DNA of 64,000 bases from Nonomuraea helvata (GTDB lineage: Bacteria > Actinomycetota > Actinomycetes > Streptosporangiales > Streptosporangiaceae). Both the position numbers and the translations under genes were made by a program. Positions 17,722 to 26,552 of the stretch are shown here, one piece after another. The stretch spans positions 1,674,001-1,738,000 of the forward strand of contig NZ_BAAAXV010000001.1 in assembly GCF_039535785.1 (NCBI RefSeq). Direction: 5' to 3'. Every line of letters begins with the position of its first letter. Within the stretch, counting starts at the first letter, position 1. The notes beneath the pieces are model-generated. The model did not search any database. It was not told the DNA's origin and was given only the letters and a program-made list of their open reading frames with translations.

Positions 17722-20603
17722 CAGTCCTCCAGGTAGAGCACCACGGTGCTGAGCGGTCCCACCTCGATCGGACGGCCGAGGGGGACACGGCGGCCGGTGA
17801 CGAGATTACGGGCGTGGCCGGAGCCGGTCGCGTGTAGGGTGCGCGAACGGTCCTCCGAGGTGTTCATGCCGATGAGGTACCGGCCGTACGAGCAGCGGTA
17901 GAACTGCGCCTTGCCGACGAAGAGCTTCTCGACGCCGGGGAAGTCCACGCCGAGTGCCGGGTCGGGCACGTCTGCGGGGTGCGGGCCGACCTTGAGCACC
18001 TCGCCGGCGAAGGCCTGGTGCAGTTCGGGGCCGGGGGGCGGGAAGCCGCCGGGCGGGATGTGGGAGGCGGCGGGGTCGTTGATGGCGAAGGAGAAGCAGA
18101 CCCAGTCGGCCTCGGTCCAGGTGTCGCCGGTGGGCGTGACCTGGCACTGCTGGCGGATGGTGGCGACCCGGTGGGTGTCCGGGGTGATGTGGTGGACGCG
18201 GGCCAGGTTGTTGACGGCCTGGCGGGCGCGCCAGTAGAGGGAGGCGTAGAGGATCTCCTTGCCGTTCTTGATGGCGACGACGCCGTTCTCCTCGTCGGAG
18301 AAGACGAAGCCGGGGGCGTCCCAGTCCATGGGGAAACGCGTGCCGGCCTGGGGAAGCGCCCGGAAGGCGGGCCAGTCGCGCTGGACGAGGCGCAGGGCGT
18401 TGAGCCCGACGCGCGGCCAGGTGTTGGTGAGCAGCAGGTCGAGGTGGCCGAAGAGCTGGTTGTCGGCGACCATGCGCTGGGCGTGCCCCGCGATCGACGG
18501 GTCGCCGAGTACGGCGGCGGCCATGACGGGGTGGCCGTCCCAGGCCAGGCGCTGGGCGTAGACGACGTCGCCCGGATAGTGGTCGTCGCGCCAGCCGACG
18601 GCGGCCTCCATGCGCATGGTCCGGTAGCCGTCGTTGTCGACCTCGGGGTAGCGGAAGACGGCCCGCGCGTTGATCATCTTGATCAGCTGCGCCTTCAGCT
18701 CCGGGTCCTCGACGCCGTCGAAGCGGGTGACGGCCTCGTAGAGCAGGATGAGCCAGTCGGTCACCTCGCCGTAGTTGCCGACGTACCCCAGCTCCCGGGT
18801 CAGCCCCTTCCTGGTGACCTGGTAGAAGTGCTCGCCGAGGATCTTGCTGGGGGTGCCGGAGGCGTCCTCGTGGCCGAGGAACGGCTTCAGGCCGACGGCC
18901 TGGTGGATGTAGTCGCGGGCCTTCTCCTCGGTGAGCGGCGCCTTATCCGGATTTATCAGCATCAGCCCGCGGTTGCAGCGGTAGATGCCGAGCGCACAGA
19001 TCTGCACCTGGTTGCTGTAGTGCGGCATGTGCTGACGCCAGTACGAGACGGACTCGGCCAGCATCCTCGTGTAGGCGTCCCGCCGTACCGGGAGGTCGCC
19101 CTGGTCCGGCGGGGTGGCCCCGTCCAGCGGCGTGACCTCGACGTCGTCGAACCAGGCGGTGCCGCCGCCCTCCACCCGGACGTCGAGCCGGAGCTCGACC
19201 GCGGTGGCCGGGGTGGTCAGCTCGGCGGTGATCCGGGTCCAGTCCTGGGTGCCGGTGGGGGCGTAGAACTTGTTGTCGGTGCCGACGATCTTCCCGGCGG
19301 CGTCGTAGAAGAGCACGTCGAGGTACGCGCCCGGGGCGACGACGTCCTCGGTCCTGACCCAGACGCCGTAGCGGTGCCTGCCCTGGCCGATGAGGGTGCG
19401 GTTCTGGGCGGTGTTCCAGCCCGCGGCGGCGCCGGCGGCGGCGGTGATCTTGACCGAGCGGGAGCCGCCGCGCTTGACCGTGTCGTCCCAGAGCCAGGTG
19501 GCCGCGCCGCGCCAGAGCACGGTGTTCCAGGAGGCGGGGGCGGTGCCGCCGCGCTCGAAGCCCGGGTTGGGTGCGCCCACGGCCCGGCCGCCGACCGGGC
19601 GTTCCAGCCGGTCGCCCAGGACGTCACGGAGCAGCAGCAGCGCCATGCCGACCTTGGCGAAGCCCTCCCACTGCTGGTCGGAGCCGGTCAGCACGGTCGG
19701 GTCCGTGAGCCACTTGGTGTAGCGGGCGTCGATGGCGGCCAGCACCTGGTCGATCGCCTCGGGGCTGCGGTACGCGGGGCTCTCGGGCCAGTGATAGCCC
19801 TCGGCCAGTCCCTGGAAGGCCCAGGAGTCGAGCGAGGCGGGATTGCCGTTCAGCCAGTTGCGGTGCTCGGTCAGCACCCTCGCCTTGATCTGCTCCAGCA
19901 CCTCGGGACCCGGTGCGGGCCGGGCGGGCGCGTCGGGCGCGGGGCCCTGGACGTCGTCGCCGGGGAAGTACGGCTCGGCATGGGTGTAGATCCGGTAGAA
20001 GGGGCGGCCGGGCTTGTCCATCGAGCGGTAGAACTCGGTGGCCTTCTGCCCGTAGCCCCAGATCCGGCCCATCGACCTGATCTCCAGGGTGACCTGCTCG
20101 CGGTCGCGCGTCATCGCCTCGGGCAGCGGCAGCGTGTGGTAGTGGAAGCGGCCGGGCGAGTGGGCCTCCAGGCTGAGGATGTCCAGCGGGTCTACCGCGC
20201 CCAGGTGGTAGTGGCCGACCTGCCTGCCCTCGCAGAAGAGCTGCAGCCGGGACTGGCCGGCCTCGCTCGCGGCGTGGTCGTCGCCCCAGAGCTTGATCGT
20301 GACGTACGTGGTGCCCCGCGGCAGGCACCTGACCGTGAAGGAGATCGTGCCGCCCCAGACCCCGACCGGCTCCTGGGGGTTGAGCACGCGGGCGGGCTGA
20401 TCGAGCCCGCCCGTCACGACCTCCGACCGGTCGGCGGTCACCGCGTGGGCGGCCTCGGAGGCCTCGTCACCGAAGACCACCACGTCGAGCGGCTGCTCAC
20501 GGGGTGACGTGGCGGCGGCGGCCTCGCCGTTCCATAACCAGGTGGCGGCGGCCAGCGCGCCGGAGGACGCCAGCACGGTCCTCCGGCTGATGCTGTGGGT
20601 CAT
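17721..20603 (-). CDS. Large Tat-exported protein with a carbohydrate-binding-like domain, function unknown
   Basis: A 960-residue protein from ATG 20603 with a twin-arginine signal, ISRRTVLASSGALAAATWLW. The N-terminal beta-rich domain (about 35-195) is followed by a helical part. A jelly-roll typical of CBM4/9-like modules comes next (about 345-490: APNPGFERGGTAPASWN to GTAWFDDVEVTPL), then a helical region (about 500-760, VSYWRQHMPHYSNQVQICALGIY) and a beta-sandwich tail. This order resembles secreted polysaccharide lyases built on an (alpha/alpha) toroid plus sandwich, but I see no family signature and do not assign one. It is the only extracellular enzyme candidate of the operon, and so the likely first step in polymer cleavage. 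Confidence 0.8.
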   Translation of the reverse strand: MTHSISRRTVLASSGALAAATWLWNGEAAAATSPREQPLDVVVFGDEASEAAHAVTADRSEVVTGGLDQPARVLNPQEPVGVWGGTISFTVRCLPRGTTYVTIKLWGDDHAASEAGQSRLQLFCEGRQVGHYHLGAVDPLDILSLEAHSPGRFHYHTLPLPEAMTRDREQVTLEIRSMGRIWGYGQKATEFYRSMDKPGRPFYRIYTHAEPYFPGDDVQGPAPDAPARPAPGPEVLEQIKARVLTEHRNWLNGNPASLDSWAFQGLAEGYHWPESPAYRSPEAIDQVLAAIDARYTKWLTDPTVLTGSDQQWEGFAKVGMALLLLRDVLGDRLERPVGGRAVGAPNPGFERGGTAPASWNTVLWRGAATWLWDDTVKRGGSRSVKITAAAGAAAGWNTAQNRTLIGQGRHRYGVWVRTEDVVAPGAYLDVLFYDAAGKIVGTDNKFYAPTGTQDWTRITAELTTPATAVELRLDVRVEGGGTAWFDDVEVTPLDGATPPDQGDLPVRRDAYTRMLAESVSYWRQHMPHYSNQVQICALGIYRCNRGLMLINPDKAPLTEEKARDYIHQAVGLKPFLGHEDASGTPSKILGEHFYQVTRKGLTRELGYVGNYGEVTDWLILLYEAVTRFDGVEDPELKAQLIKMINARAVFRYPEVDNDGYRTMRMEAAVGWRDDHYPGDVVYAQRLAWDGHPVMAAAVLGDPSIAGHAQRMVADNQLFGHLDLLLTNTWPRVGLNALRLVQRDWPAFRALPQAGTRFPMDWDAPGFVFSDEENGVVAIKNGKEILYASLYWRARQAVNNLARVHHITPDTHRVATIRQQCQVTPTGDTWTEADWVCFSFAINDPAASHIPPGGFPPPGPELHQAFAGEVLKVGPHPADVPDPALGVDFPGVEKLFVGKAQFYRCSYGRYLIGMNTSEDRSRTLHATGSGHARNLVTGRRVPLGRPIEVGPLSTVVLYLED

Positions 20604-20606
20604 GGG

Positions 20607-22178
20607 TCACTGGCCCTTCAGGTAGGCGTCGGCCTGCTTGGCCATCTCCGCCTGGACCTTGGCCAGGCCCGCCCTGTCCAGCGCCTTCTTCAGCTTGTCC
20701 AGCCCCTGGTCGACATCGACGGCGCCGAGGAACAGGGGGTTGGCGAACTGCGTCATGGCGGCGGTGATCTGGGTGTTCTCCCGCTTGATCGGCTCCGGGT
20801 CGGGGACGAAGCTGGCGTACGGGTCGATGGTGAAGTTATTGATGTCCTGTGCCCAGTCGAACCACTTGGTCTCGGACTCGGTCATGCCGTTGACCCGGCG
20901 CTCCAGCTTGGCCCGCCAGGCGAGGGCGAAGCCGGGGAAGGTGTAGGTGGACACCTTCTCGTACTTGTCGTCGCCGATGGGGTTCCAGTCCTTGCCGGTG
21001 ATGCCGTAGTTGAGCAGGTCGTGGTTCTCCTTGATCGACGCCCAGTCCTGCAGCTGCATGGCCTTCTCGTTGCTCTGGCCCTTGGCGTTGAGCACGACGA
21101 AGTTGTCGCTCTGGAAGGTCTGGTACGGCTTGGCGCTCTCGCCGCCCTTGAGCGGCATCACGTTCGCGATCATCGCCCCGGGCACGTTCTTGGTCAGCTC
21201 AGGCAGGGCCGCGGAGGACAGGCCGTCGGTCATGGCCCAGACGGTGGCGACGCGGCCGGCCTTGTACTGGGAGTCCAGCGCCTTCGAGTCCAGGGTGAGG
21301 CCGTTCTTGTTGAACAGCCCGTCCTGGTAGTACTTGCGGACCAGGCGCAGGGCGTCCACCATGCCCGGGGCCTCCCAGAACGGGATGGGGTTGGACGAGC
21401 CGGTCTGCTTGCCGTCGGCGGCCAGGACGAAGTTGAGCGATTCGCCGGTGAAGGAGGCGATGCTCATGGTGGGGTTCTCCCACATGTAGGGGTTGAGCCA
21501 GCCGACCGGGTTCCACGCCACCAGCAACTTGGGCATCCGGGAGCTGATCCCGATCGGGATGATGTCCTTGTTCTTCTGCTTGACGTCGTACCAGAACTTC
21601 TCCAGGCCCGCGAAGTCCGTGATGTCAGTCATGCCGAGCTTCTCCGCCAGGTCCTGGCGGATGGTGAAGTGGTGGAAGCGGGCGGCCGAGTTGATCTGGG
21701 GCACGCCGTAGAGCTTGCCGCTCCACCGGTTCAACTCGATGATCTTCGGATCGATCGTGGCGGCCAGGTTGGGGTACTTGCCGCTGGACATCAGGCTGCT
21801 CAGCTCGACGATCGAGCCGCTGGCCGCGAGCTGGGTCATGTTGAGCCAGCGCGCCTGCAGTGCCGTGTCGAACTTCTCCCCCGCGGTGAACTTCAGCAGT
21901 GCCTGCTGGCCGTAGCTGCTCCACGGGATGAACTGTGGCTTGATCGTGAAGCCCAGGTCGGCCTGGAGCTTCTTGTTGACCTCGGCCAGGACGGCGTCCC
22001 AGCCGGCCGGCGCGTCGCCGGGGAGCAGCAGGCTCAGCGCGAGCGCGCCCCCGCTCGCGGCGGCGCCGGTGGTCTGCGCCTTCTGGGAGTCGTCCGAGCA
22101 GGCGGCTAGGAGGGCGGCGAGAGACAGGCCGCCGCCGGTGGCCAGCAGGCGGCGCCGCGACATGAGGTGGTGGGACAC
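20607..22178 (-). CDS. ABC transporter sugar-binding lipoprotein (LplA-like, CUT1)
   Basis: A 523-residue solute-binding protein from GTG 22178 with AGGAG upstream. The N-terminus has both a twin-arginine pattern (MSRRRLLATGGG) and a lipobox (LAALLAAC), so it is a lipoprotein, probably Tat-translocated. The body is of the extracellular solute-binding family 1 type (KFTAGEKFDTALQ, LYGVPQINSAARFHHFTIRQDL, FQSDNFVVLNAKGQSNEKAMQ). It is larger than the common 430 residues, as in binding proteins for big oligosaccharides. It is followed within 3 bp by the 960-residue protein gene and preceded by the two permeases. Confidence 0.92.
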   Translation of the reverse strand: MSHHLMSRRRLLATGGGLSLAALLAACSDDSQKAQTTGAAASGGALALSLLLPGDAPAGWDAVLAEVNKKLQADLGFTIKPQFIPWSSYGQQALLKFTAGEKFDTALQARWLNMTQLAASGSIVELSSLMSSGKYPNLAATIDPKIIELNRWSGKLYGVPQINSAARFHHFTIRQDLAEKLGMTDITDFAGLEKFWYDVKQKNKDIIPIGISSRMPKLLVAWNPVGWLNPYMWENPTMSIASFTGESLNFVLAADGKQTGSSNPIPFWEAPGMVDALRLVRKYYQDGLFNKNGLTLDSKALDSQYKAGRVATVWAMTDGLSSAALPELTKNVPGAMIANVMPLKGGESAKPYQTFQSDNFVVLNAKGQSNEKAMQLQDWASIKENHDLLNYGITGKDWNPIGDDKYEKVSTYTFPGFALAWRAKLERRVNGMTESETKWFDWAQDINNFTIDPYASFVPDPEPIKRENTQITAAMTQFANPLFLGAVDVDQGLDKLKKALDRAGLAKVQAEMAKQADAYLKGQ

Positions 22179-22206
22179 GGTAACTCCTGAGGTGGGGGGA
22201 GCGGAA

Positions 22207-23073
22207 TCAGCCCTTGGTGGCCCCGAGGGTGATGCCCTTGACGAAGTAGCGCTGGGCGAAGGGGTAGGCGAGCAGGATCGGGCCGATGCTGACGGCGGTG
22301 AGAGCCAGCCGGAGCTGGTAGACGGGGGTGGCCGCCTCGGCCAGCTGCGGCAGCATCTGCGTGAACGAGATGTTGGAGATGAGGTTCTGCAGCACGAGAG
22401 GGAGCGGGAACTTGTGCACGTCGTCGATGAACAGCAGCGCCATGAACCAGTCGTTCCAGTAGTGCACGGCGTAGAAGAGGCCGACGACGGCGAGGATCGG
22501 CTTGGACAGCGGAATCGCGATCGTGAAGAAGATGCGCAGCTCGCCCGCGCCGTCGATCTTGGCGGACTCGAAGATCGACTCCGGCAGCTGGCGGAAGGCG
22601 CTGACCTGGACGAAGACCAGGAACGGCATGACGAGCAGCGGCAGGATGACCGAGAAGTAGCTGTTCTGCAGGTTCAGGTACTGCGTGACCAGCAGATAGA
22701 GGGGCACCAGCCCGCCGGAGAACAGCATCGGCAGGTAGGCGAAGACGGTCAGCGGCCGGCTGATGCCGGGCAGCCGCCGGGCGATCACCCAGCTCAGCCC
22801 CGAGGTCACCGCCAGGGACAGGGCCGTGCCGACGACGGTGATGAAGACGCTGGCGAAGTAGGCGTCGAGCACCGCCGGACCCGTGAAGATCATCTTGTAG
22901 GCGGTGAGGTCGAAGGAGACGGGGAACAGGCTGTAACCGGTCGTGGCCAGCTGGGACTCGCTGGTGAACGACCCCGAGATGATCATCCAGAACGGGATGG
23001 CGCAGGCCAGCAGGGCCAGGGAGACGCCGACGATGCTGACGACGGTGAACGGTTCCAGCTTCTTGCGGCTCAT
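22207..23073 (-). CDS. ABC transporter permease (CUT1, LplC/YtcP-like)
   Basis: A 288-residue inner-membrane permease from ATG 23073 with six predicted spans. The cytoplasmic EAA loop is readable as ESIFESAKIDGAGELRIFFTIAIPLSKP. The start overlaps the stop of the other permease (ATGA). It pairs with that permease and with the lipoprotein encoded downstream. No ATPase gene lies in the locus, as is usual in actinobacterial CUT1 systems that share a common MsiK-type ATPase. Confidence 0.93.
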   Translation of the reverse strand: MSRKKLEPFTVVSIVGVSLALLACAIPFWMIISGSFTSESQLATTGYSLFPVSFDLTAYKMIFTGPAVLDAYFASVFITVVGTALSLAVTSGLSWVIARRLPGISRPLTVFAYLPMLFSGGLVPLYLLVTQYLNLQNSYFSVILPLLVMPFLVFVQVSAFRQLPESIFESAKIDGAGELRIFFTIAIPLSKPILAVVGLFYAVHYWNDWFMALLFIDDVHKFPLPLVLQNLISNISFTQMLPQLAEAATPVYQLRLALTAVSIGPILLAYPFAQRYFVKGITLGATKG

Positions 23074-24056
23074 AGGATGCTGGTCTCCTTCGAGTACTTG
23101 CGCTGGATCAGCACCGCGATCAGCACGAGGATGAAACCCACGACCGACTGGAACAGGCCGACCGCGGCGGTGGTGCCGAAGTCGCCGAGCTGGCGCAGGG
23201 CGCGGAAGACGTAGGTGTCGATGACGTCCGTGCTGTCGAACAGGGTGCCGTTGTCCCCGACGATCGCGTAGATGGTGCCGAAGTCGCCGTAGAAGATCCG
23301 GCCGACCCCCAGCACCAGCAGGACCGCCGCGGTGGGCTTCAGCAGCGGGAGGGTGATGCGCCAGGCCATCTGCGCCCGCGAGGCCCCGTCGATCATCCCG
23401 GCCTCGTAGACCTCCTCGGGGATGCCGGTGATCGCGGCGAGGAAGATGACGCTCAGGTAGCCGCCGAGTTGCCAGACCTTCACCACGGTGAGGATCCACG
23501 GCCACGGCCCGGGCTCGGTGTACCAGTCCACCGTGGGGAAGCCGAGGCCCCCGAGTGCGTCGTTGACCGCCCCGCCACCGCCGGAGGCCCCGGCCAGGAG
23601 CACCTGCAGGATGATGCTGATCACGACCGGGGAGACGAAGTAGGGGAAGAAGACGACGGACTGGGAGACCCGCTTGAAGAAGGTGCTGCGGATCTCGTTC
23701 AGCATGATCGCCAGGATCATCCCGGCGGCCAGCGTCGCGCCCAGGAACAGGACGTTGAGGAAGAGCGTGTTGAACAGGATCCGCGCCGCGTCCCCTGACT
23801 CCAGGAAGTAGGCGAAGTTCTCCAGCCCGTTCCACGGACTGCCGAAGATCCCCAGGTTGACGTCGAACTGCTTGAACGCCACCACCAGGCCGGCCATCGG
23901 CAGGTAGTTGAAGACCAGGAAGAAGACGACCGCCGGGAGCGCGAGCAGCCCGATCGACCAGCTCACGCGGGCCGCCTTACGCCGGTCGCGGCGCCTGGGC
24001 GGCGGCCCTGTGGGCGGTCTCGTCTGAGGCTCTTGCCTCGTCTGTAGCGTGCTCAT
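23070..24056 (-). CDS. ABC transporter permease (CUT1, LplB-like)
   Basis: A 328-residue permease with a basic, proline-rich cytoplasmic N-terminus (TGPPPRRRDRRKAARVSW) and six membrane spans. The EAA loop is EEVYEAGMIDGASRAQMAWRITLPLLKP. ATG 24056 is preferred; a GTG one codon upstream (24059) is equally possible. It is the first gene of the minus-strand operon, and its promoter region carries ACCGGT-centred operators, so the whole operon is probably under LacI-type repression. Confidence 0.93.
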   Translation of the reverse strand: MSTLQTRQEPQTRPPTGPPPRRRDRRKAARVSWSIGLLALPAVVFFLVFNYLPMAGLVVAFKQFDVNLGIFGSPWNGLENFAYFLESGDAARILFNTLFLNVLFLGATLAAGMILAIMLNEIRSTFFKRVSQSVVFFPYFVSPVVISIILQVLLAGASGGGGAVNDALGGLGFPTVDWYTEPGPWPWILTVVKVWQLGGYLSVIFLAAITGIPEEVYEAGMIDGASRAQMAWRITLPLLKPTAAVLLVLGVGRIFYGDFGTIYAIVGDNGTLFDSTDVIDTYVFRALRQLGDFGTTAAVGLFQSVVGFILVLIAVLIQRKYSKETSIL

Positions 24057-24096
24057 CACCGAAGTCCCGTCTGAGGCGGCAGCAGGTGGATCCGAT

Positions 24097-24144
24097 AGAA
24101 ACCGGTCGCTGCGAACGCTACGTCCGACCGGTGGGCACGTTCAA
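24097..24144 (-). promoter_or_regulatory. Promoter with two ACCGGT operator sites for the sugar operon
   Basis: On the minus strand -35 TTGAAC (24139-24144) and -10 TAGCGT (24115-24120) are 18 bp apart. An ACCGGT palindrome lies in the spacer (24127-24132) and a second in AGAAACCGGTC (24097-24107), just past the expected transcription start. The 11-mer AGAAACCGGTC recurs exactly at 24260-24270 in the opposite promoter. This placement fits repression of the permease operon. Confidence 0.6.
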
Positions 24145-24230
24145 GGCTGCGTTACGGAGACGTTACACATCTTCCCTGGACAGTCAGAGATCCAGGTAGT
24201 CCGATCGCGAAGATCGGTCGAGCCGGACCG

Positions 24231-24270
24231 TTGACCGTGCGAAGCTGTGCTTCTACTTTAGAAACCGGTC
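24231..24270 (+). promoter_or_regulatory. Promoter with overlapping operator for the dehydrogenase gene
   Basis: -35 TTGACC (24231-24236) and -10 TACTTT (24254-24259) are separated by 17 bp. The near-palindrome AGAAACCGGTCTCT begins at 24260, directly after the -10, so a bound repressor would cover the transcription start. A separate 6-bp inverted repeat, CCGATC/GATCGG, lies at 24201-24217. The LacI protein encoded at 25381 is the expected ligand-responsive repressor. Confidence 0.65.
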
Positions 24271-24295
24271 TCTATCCGAATGGAGGGCTCTCCCT

Positions 24296-25282
24296 GTGTC
24301 CCCACGCCCGAAGGCGCTGTTCGCCATGAGCGAGGAACATCTCGCCCTGCTCTTCCCCGCGCCCTTGCTGCGGCGGCTGGACACGCTGGCCGACATCGAC
24401 GTCACCCTGGTGGCCGAGCGCTTCGACGACCCGCGGCTTCCCCTGGCCGACACCGAGATCCTGCTCACCGGCTGGGGCTGCCCGCCGCTCGACGAGGCAC
24501 TGCTCGCCGCCGCCCCCCGCCTGCGCGCCGTGCTGCACGCGGCCGGCTCGGTGAAGAGCCTCGTCACGCCCGCCTGCTGGGAACGCGGCCTGCTGGTCTC
24601 GTCGGCCGCCGCGGCCAACGCCGTCCCGGTGGCCGAGTACACCGTCGGCATGATCCTGCTGGCCGGCAAGGGGGTCTTCGCCCTCAGCGAGCGCTACCGG
24701 CGCGACCGCGCCTTCACCCTCGCCAAGATCGAGCAGAGCATCGGCAACAACGGCCGCAGGGTCGGCGTCGTCGGAGCCTCCCGCATCGGCCGCAAGGTGC
24801 TCGAGCTGCTGGCGCCGTACGACCTGGACCTGTGTCTGTACGACCCCTACACCCGGGTTCCCGGCGTACCGCAGGCGTCGCTGGAGGAGCTGCTGCGCAG
24901 CAGCGACATCGTCAGCCTGCACGCCCCAGCCACCCCCGAGACCCGGCACATGCTCGACCGCGAGCGGCTGGCGCTGATGCCGGACGGCGCGGTGCTGATC
25001 AACACCGCCCGGGGGTCGCTCGTCGACACCGACGCGCTGGTCGCCGAGCTGAAGTCCGGGCGGCTGTCGGCGATCCTCGACGTCACCGAGCCCGAGCCGC
25101 TGCCGTCCGCCTCACCCCTGTTCGACCTGCCCAACGCCTTCCTCACCCCGCACATCGCCGGCTCGCACGGCAACGAGCTGGCCCGGATGGGCGCCGTCGT
25201 GGTGGACGAGCTGGAACGGCTGACCGCCGGGCTGCCGCTGGCCCACCCGGTGAACCACGACGACCTGGACCGCGTTGCCTGA
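24296..25282 (+). CDS. D-isomer-specific 2-hydroxyacid dehydrogenase family protein
   Basis: A 328-residue NAD(P)-dependent dehydrogenase from GTG 24296 (GGAGGG upstream). The Rossmann motif is GRRVGVVGASRIGRKVLELL, in which the usual GxGxxG is altered to GASRIG. The catalytic set is complete: Arg in NTARGSLVD, Glu in DVTEPEPLP and His in TPHIAGSHG. It is transcribed divergently from the transporter operon under shared operators, so it probably processes a sugar acid from the imported oligosaccharide, for example a uronate-derived or 2-keto acid. The exact substrate cannot be read from sequence. Confidence 0.9.
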   Translation: MSPRPKALFAMSEEHLALLFPAPLLRRLDTLADIDVTLVAERFDDPRLPLADTEILLTGWGCPPLDEALLAAAPRLRAVLHAAGSVKSLVTPACWERGLLVSSAAAANAVPVAEYTVGMILLAGKGVFALSERYRRDRAFTLAKIEQSIGNNGRRVGVVGASRIGRKVLELLAPYDLDLCLYDPYTRVPGVPQASLEELLRSSDIVSLHAPATPETRHMLDRERLALMPDGAVLINTARGSLVDTDALVAELKSGRLSAILDVTEPEPLPSASPLFDLPNAFLTPHIAGSHGNELARMGAVVVDELERLTAGLPLAHPVNHDDLDRVA

Positions 25283-25285
25283 CAA

Positions 25286-25315
25286 ACGGGGCGTGATGTG
25301 GCGGTGCGCCCCCGT
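25286..25315 (+). terminator. Candidate terminator hairpin after the dehydrogenase gene
   Basis: ACGGGGCG (25286-25293) pairs with CGCCCCCGT (25307-25315) with one bulged base and a 13-nt loop, beginning a few bases after the dehydrogenase stop codon. No T tract follows. Confidence 0.35.
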
Positions 25316-25380
25316 GTGGCGCGGGAGCGCGCCGTCCGCGACAATCGAGCTGCCCCGCTCTGCCCGAGGAAAGGTGCGCC

Positions 25381-26499
25381 TTGCCACGAAAGCCGGGAAA
25401 ACCACAGCACGCCGCACAGGAGGCGACGCCGCGGAAGGCGGCTGCCGTGGATGACTCCGAGCGCGCCACCATCCGCGACGTCGCCGCCCGGGCCGGGGTC
25501 TCCGCCTCCACCGTCTCCCGGGTGATCAAGGGCGACTACCCGGTCGCGCAGGCCACCCGCACCCGCGTGCTGCGCGCCATGCGCGAGCTGGACTACGTGC
25601 TCAACGTGCACGCCCGCGCCCTGTCCGGGGCCAGCACCAAGATGGTCGCGTTCGTGCTCGACGACGTCACCGGCCCGTCCTTCGCCTACGTCGCCAAGGG
25701 CGTCGAACAGCAGGCCACCGCCGAAGGCCGCCTATGTCTGGTCTGCACCACGCACGGCGACCCGGCGCGCGAGCTGACGGTGGTGGAGGCCATGCGCGAG
25801 CAGCGCGCCGACGCGGTGATCCTGGTCGGCGGTGGCTCGGCCGACGACGCCTACCGCCGTCGCATGACGCACTTCGCACACGCCCTGGACAAGGCCGGCT
25901 CGCGGCTGGTGCTGTGCGGTCGTCCGCCGCTCGGCGACGACGTGCCGACCACCGTGGTCGAGTACGACAACGAGGCCGGCGCCTACGCCATGACCAGCCA
26001 CCTGCTCTCCCGGGGGCACCGCCGGATCGTCTACCTCGGCGCCGCCACCGCCGAGGACCAGAACACCACCAAGATCGACCGCGTGCACGGCTTCCGCCGC
26101 GCGCACGAGGACTACGGCGTGCCGTACGACCCGGACCTCATCCTGCCGAGCCACTTCTCCCGCAGCGCCGGCTACGAGGCCACCAAGCGCCTGCTGGCGG
26201 TCGGGGCGGAGTTCACCGCGATCTTCGCCGGCACCGACATGGTCGCCGCCGGCGTGCTGGCCGCGCTGCGCGAGGCGGGCGTGCGGGTGCCCGAGGACGT
26301 GTCGGTCGCGGGCTACGACGACATCCCGCTCGCCGCCGACCTGGTGCCCGGGCTGACCACGGTGCACATCCCCACCGAGGAGCTGGGCCGTACCGCCGTG
26401 CGGCTGGCCTTGGACCTCAGCCAGCCGCAGCACGTCGTCCTGGGCACCCACATCGTGGTCCGCGGCTCGGTCGGCAAGCGGACCGTCACTCCTCCCTAG
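25381..26499 (+). CDS. LacI-family transcriptional regulator
   Basis: A 372-residue repressor. TTG 25381 is supported by GAGGAAAGG 7 bp upstream. After a basic, alanine-rich tail of about 27 residues comes the LacI helix-turn-helix TIRDVAARAGVSASTVSRVIKG and the hinge LDYVLNVHARAL. The periplasmic-binding-like domain follows (MVAFVLDDVTGPSFAYVAKGVE to VSVAGYDDIPLAADLVPGLTTVHIP). It sits next to the sugar operon and is the likely owner of the ACCGGT operators at 24097-24270, lifting repression when a sugar ligand binds. Confidence 0.93.
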   Translation: MPRKPGKPQHAAQEATPRKAAAVDDSERATIRDVAARAGVSASTVSRVIKGDYPVAQATRTRVLRAMRELDYVLNVHARALSGASTKMVAFVLDDVTGPSFAYVAKGVEQQATAEGRLCLVCTTHGDPARELTVVEAMREQRADAVILVGGGSADDAYRRRMTHFAHALDKAGSRLVLCGRPPLGDDVPTTVVEYDNEAGAYAMTSHLLSRGHRRIVYLGAATAEDQNTTKIDRVHGFRRAHEDYGVPYDPDLILPSHFSRSAGYEATKRLLAVGAEFTAIFAGTDMVAAGVLAALREAGVRVPEDVSVAGYDDIPLAADLVPGLTTVHIPTEELGRTAVRLALDLSQPQHVVLGTHIVVRGSVGKRTVTPP

Positions 26500-26552
26500 C
26501 GCGGCCGGTGACCGGTCAGCGACTCGCCGGCGCGGCCGGTGGCCGGTCAGCG
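26500..26552. repeat. 22-bp direct repeat with 31-bp period
   Basis: Two copies of a 22-mer (starting CGCGGCCGGTG, ending CCGGTCAGCG) at 26500-26521 and 26531-26552 differ at one position. The first contains the palindromic core GACCGGTC. The array lies between the LacI stop and the stop of the convergent gene and reaches into the latter's last codons, so it may be a duplicated 3' end or a site for the same regulator. Confidence 0.7.

Noticed and set aside
17979..20507. 842-codon open frame on the plus strand
   Set aside because: Shadow of the 960-residue Tat-exported protein; long open frames opposite real genes are expected at this GC content.
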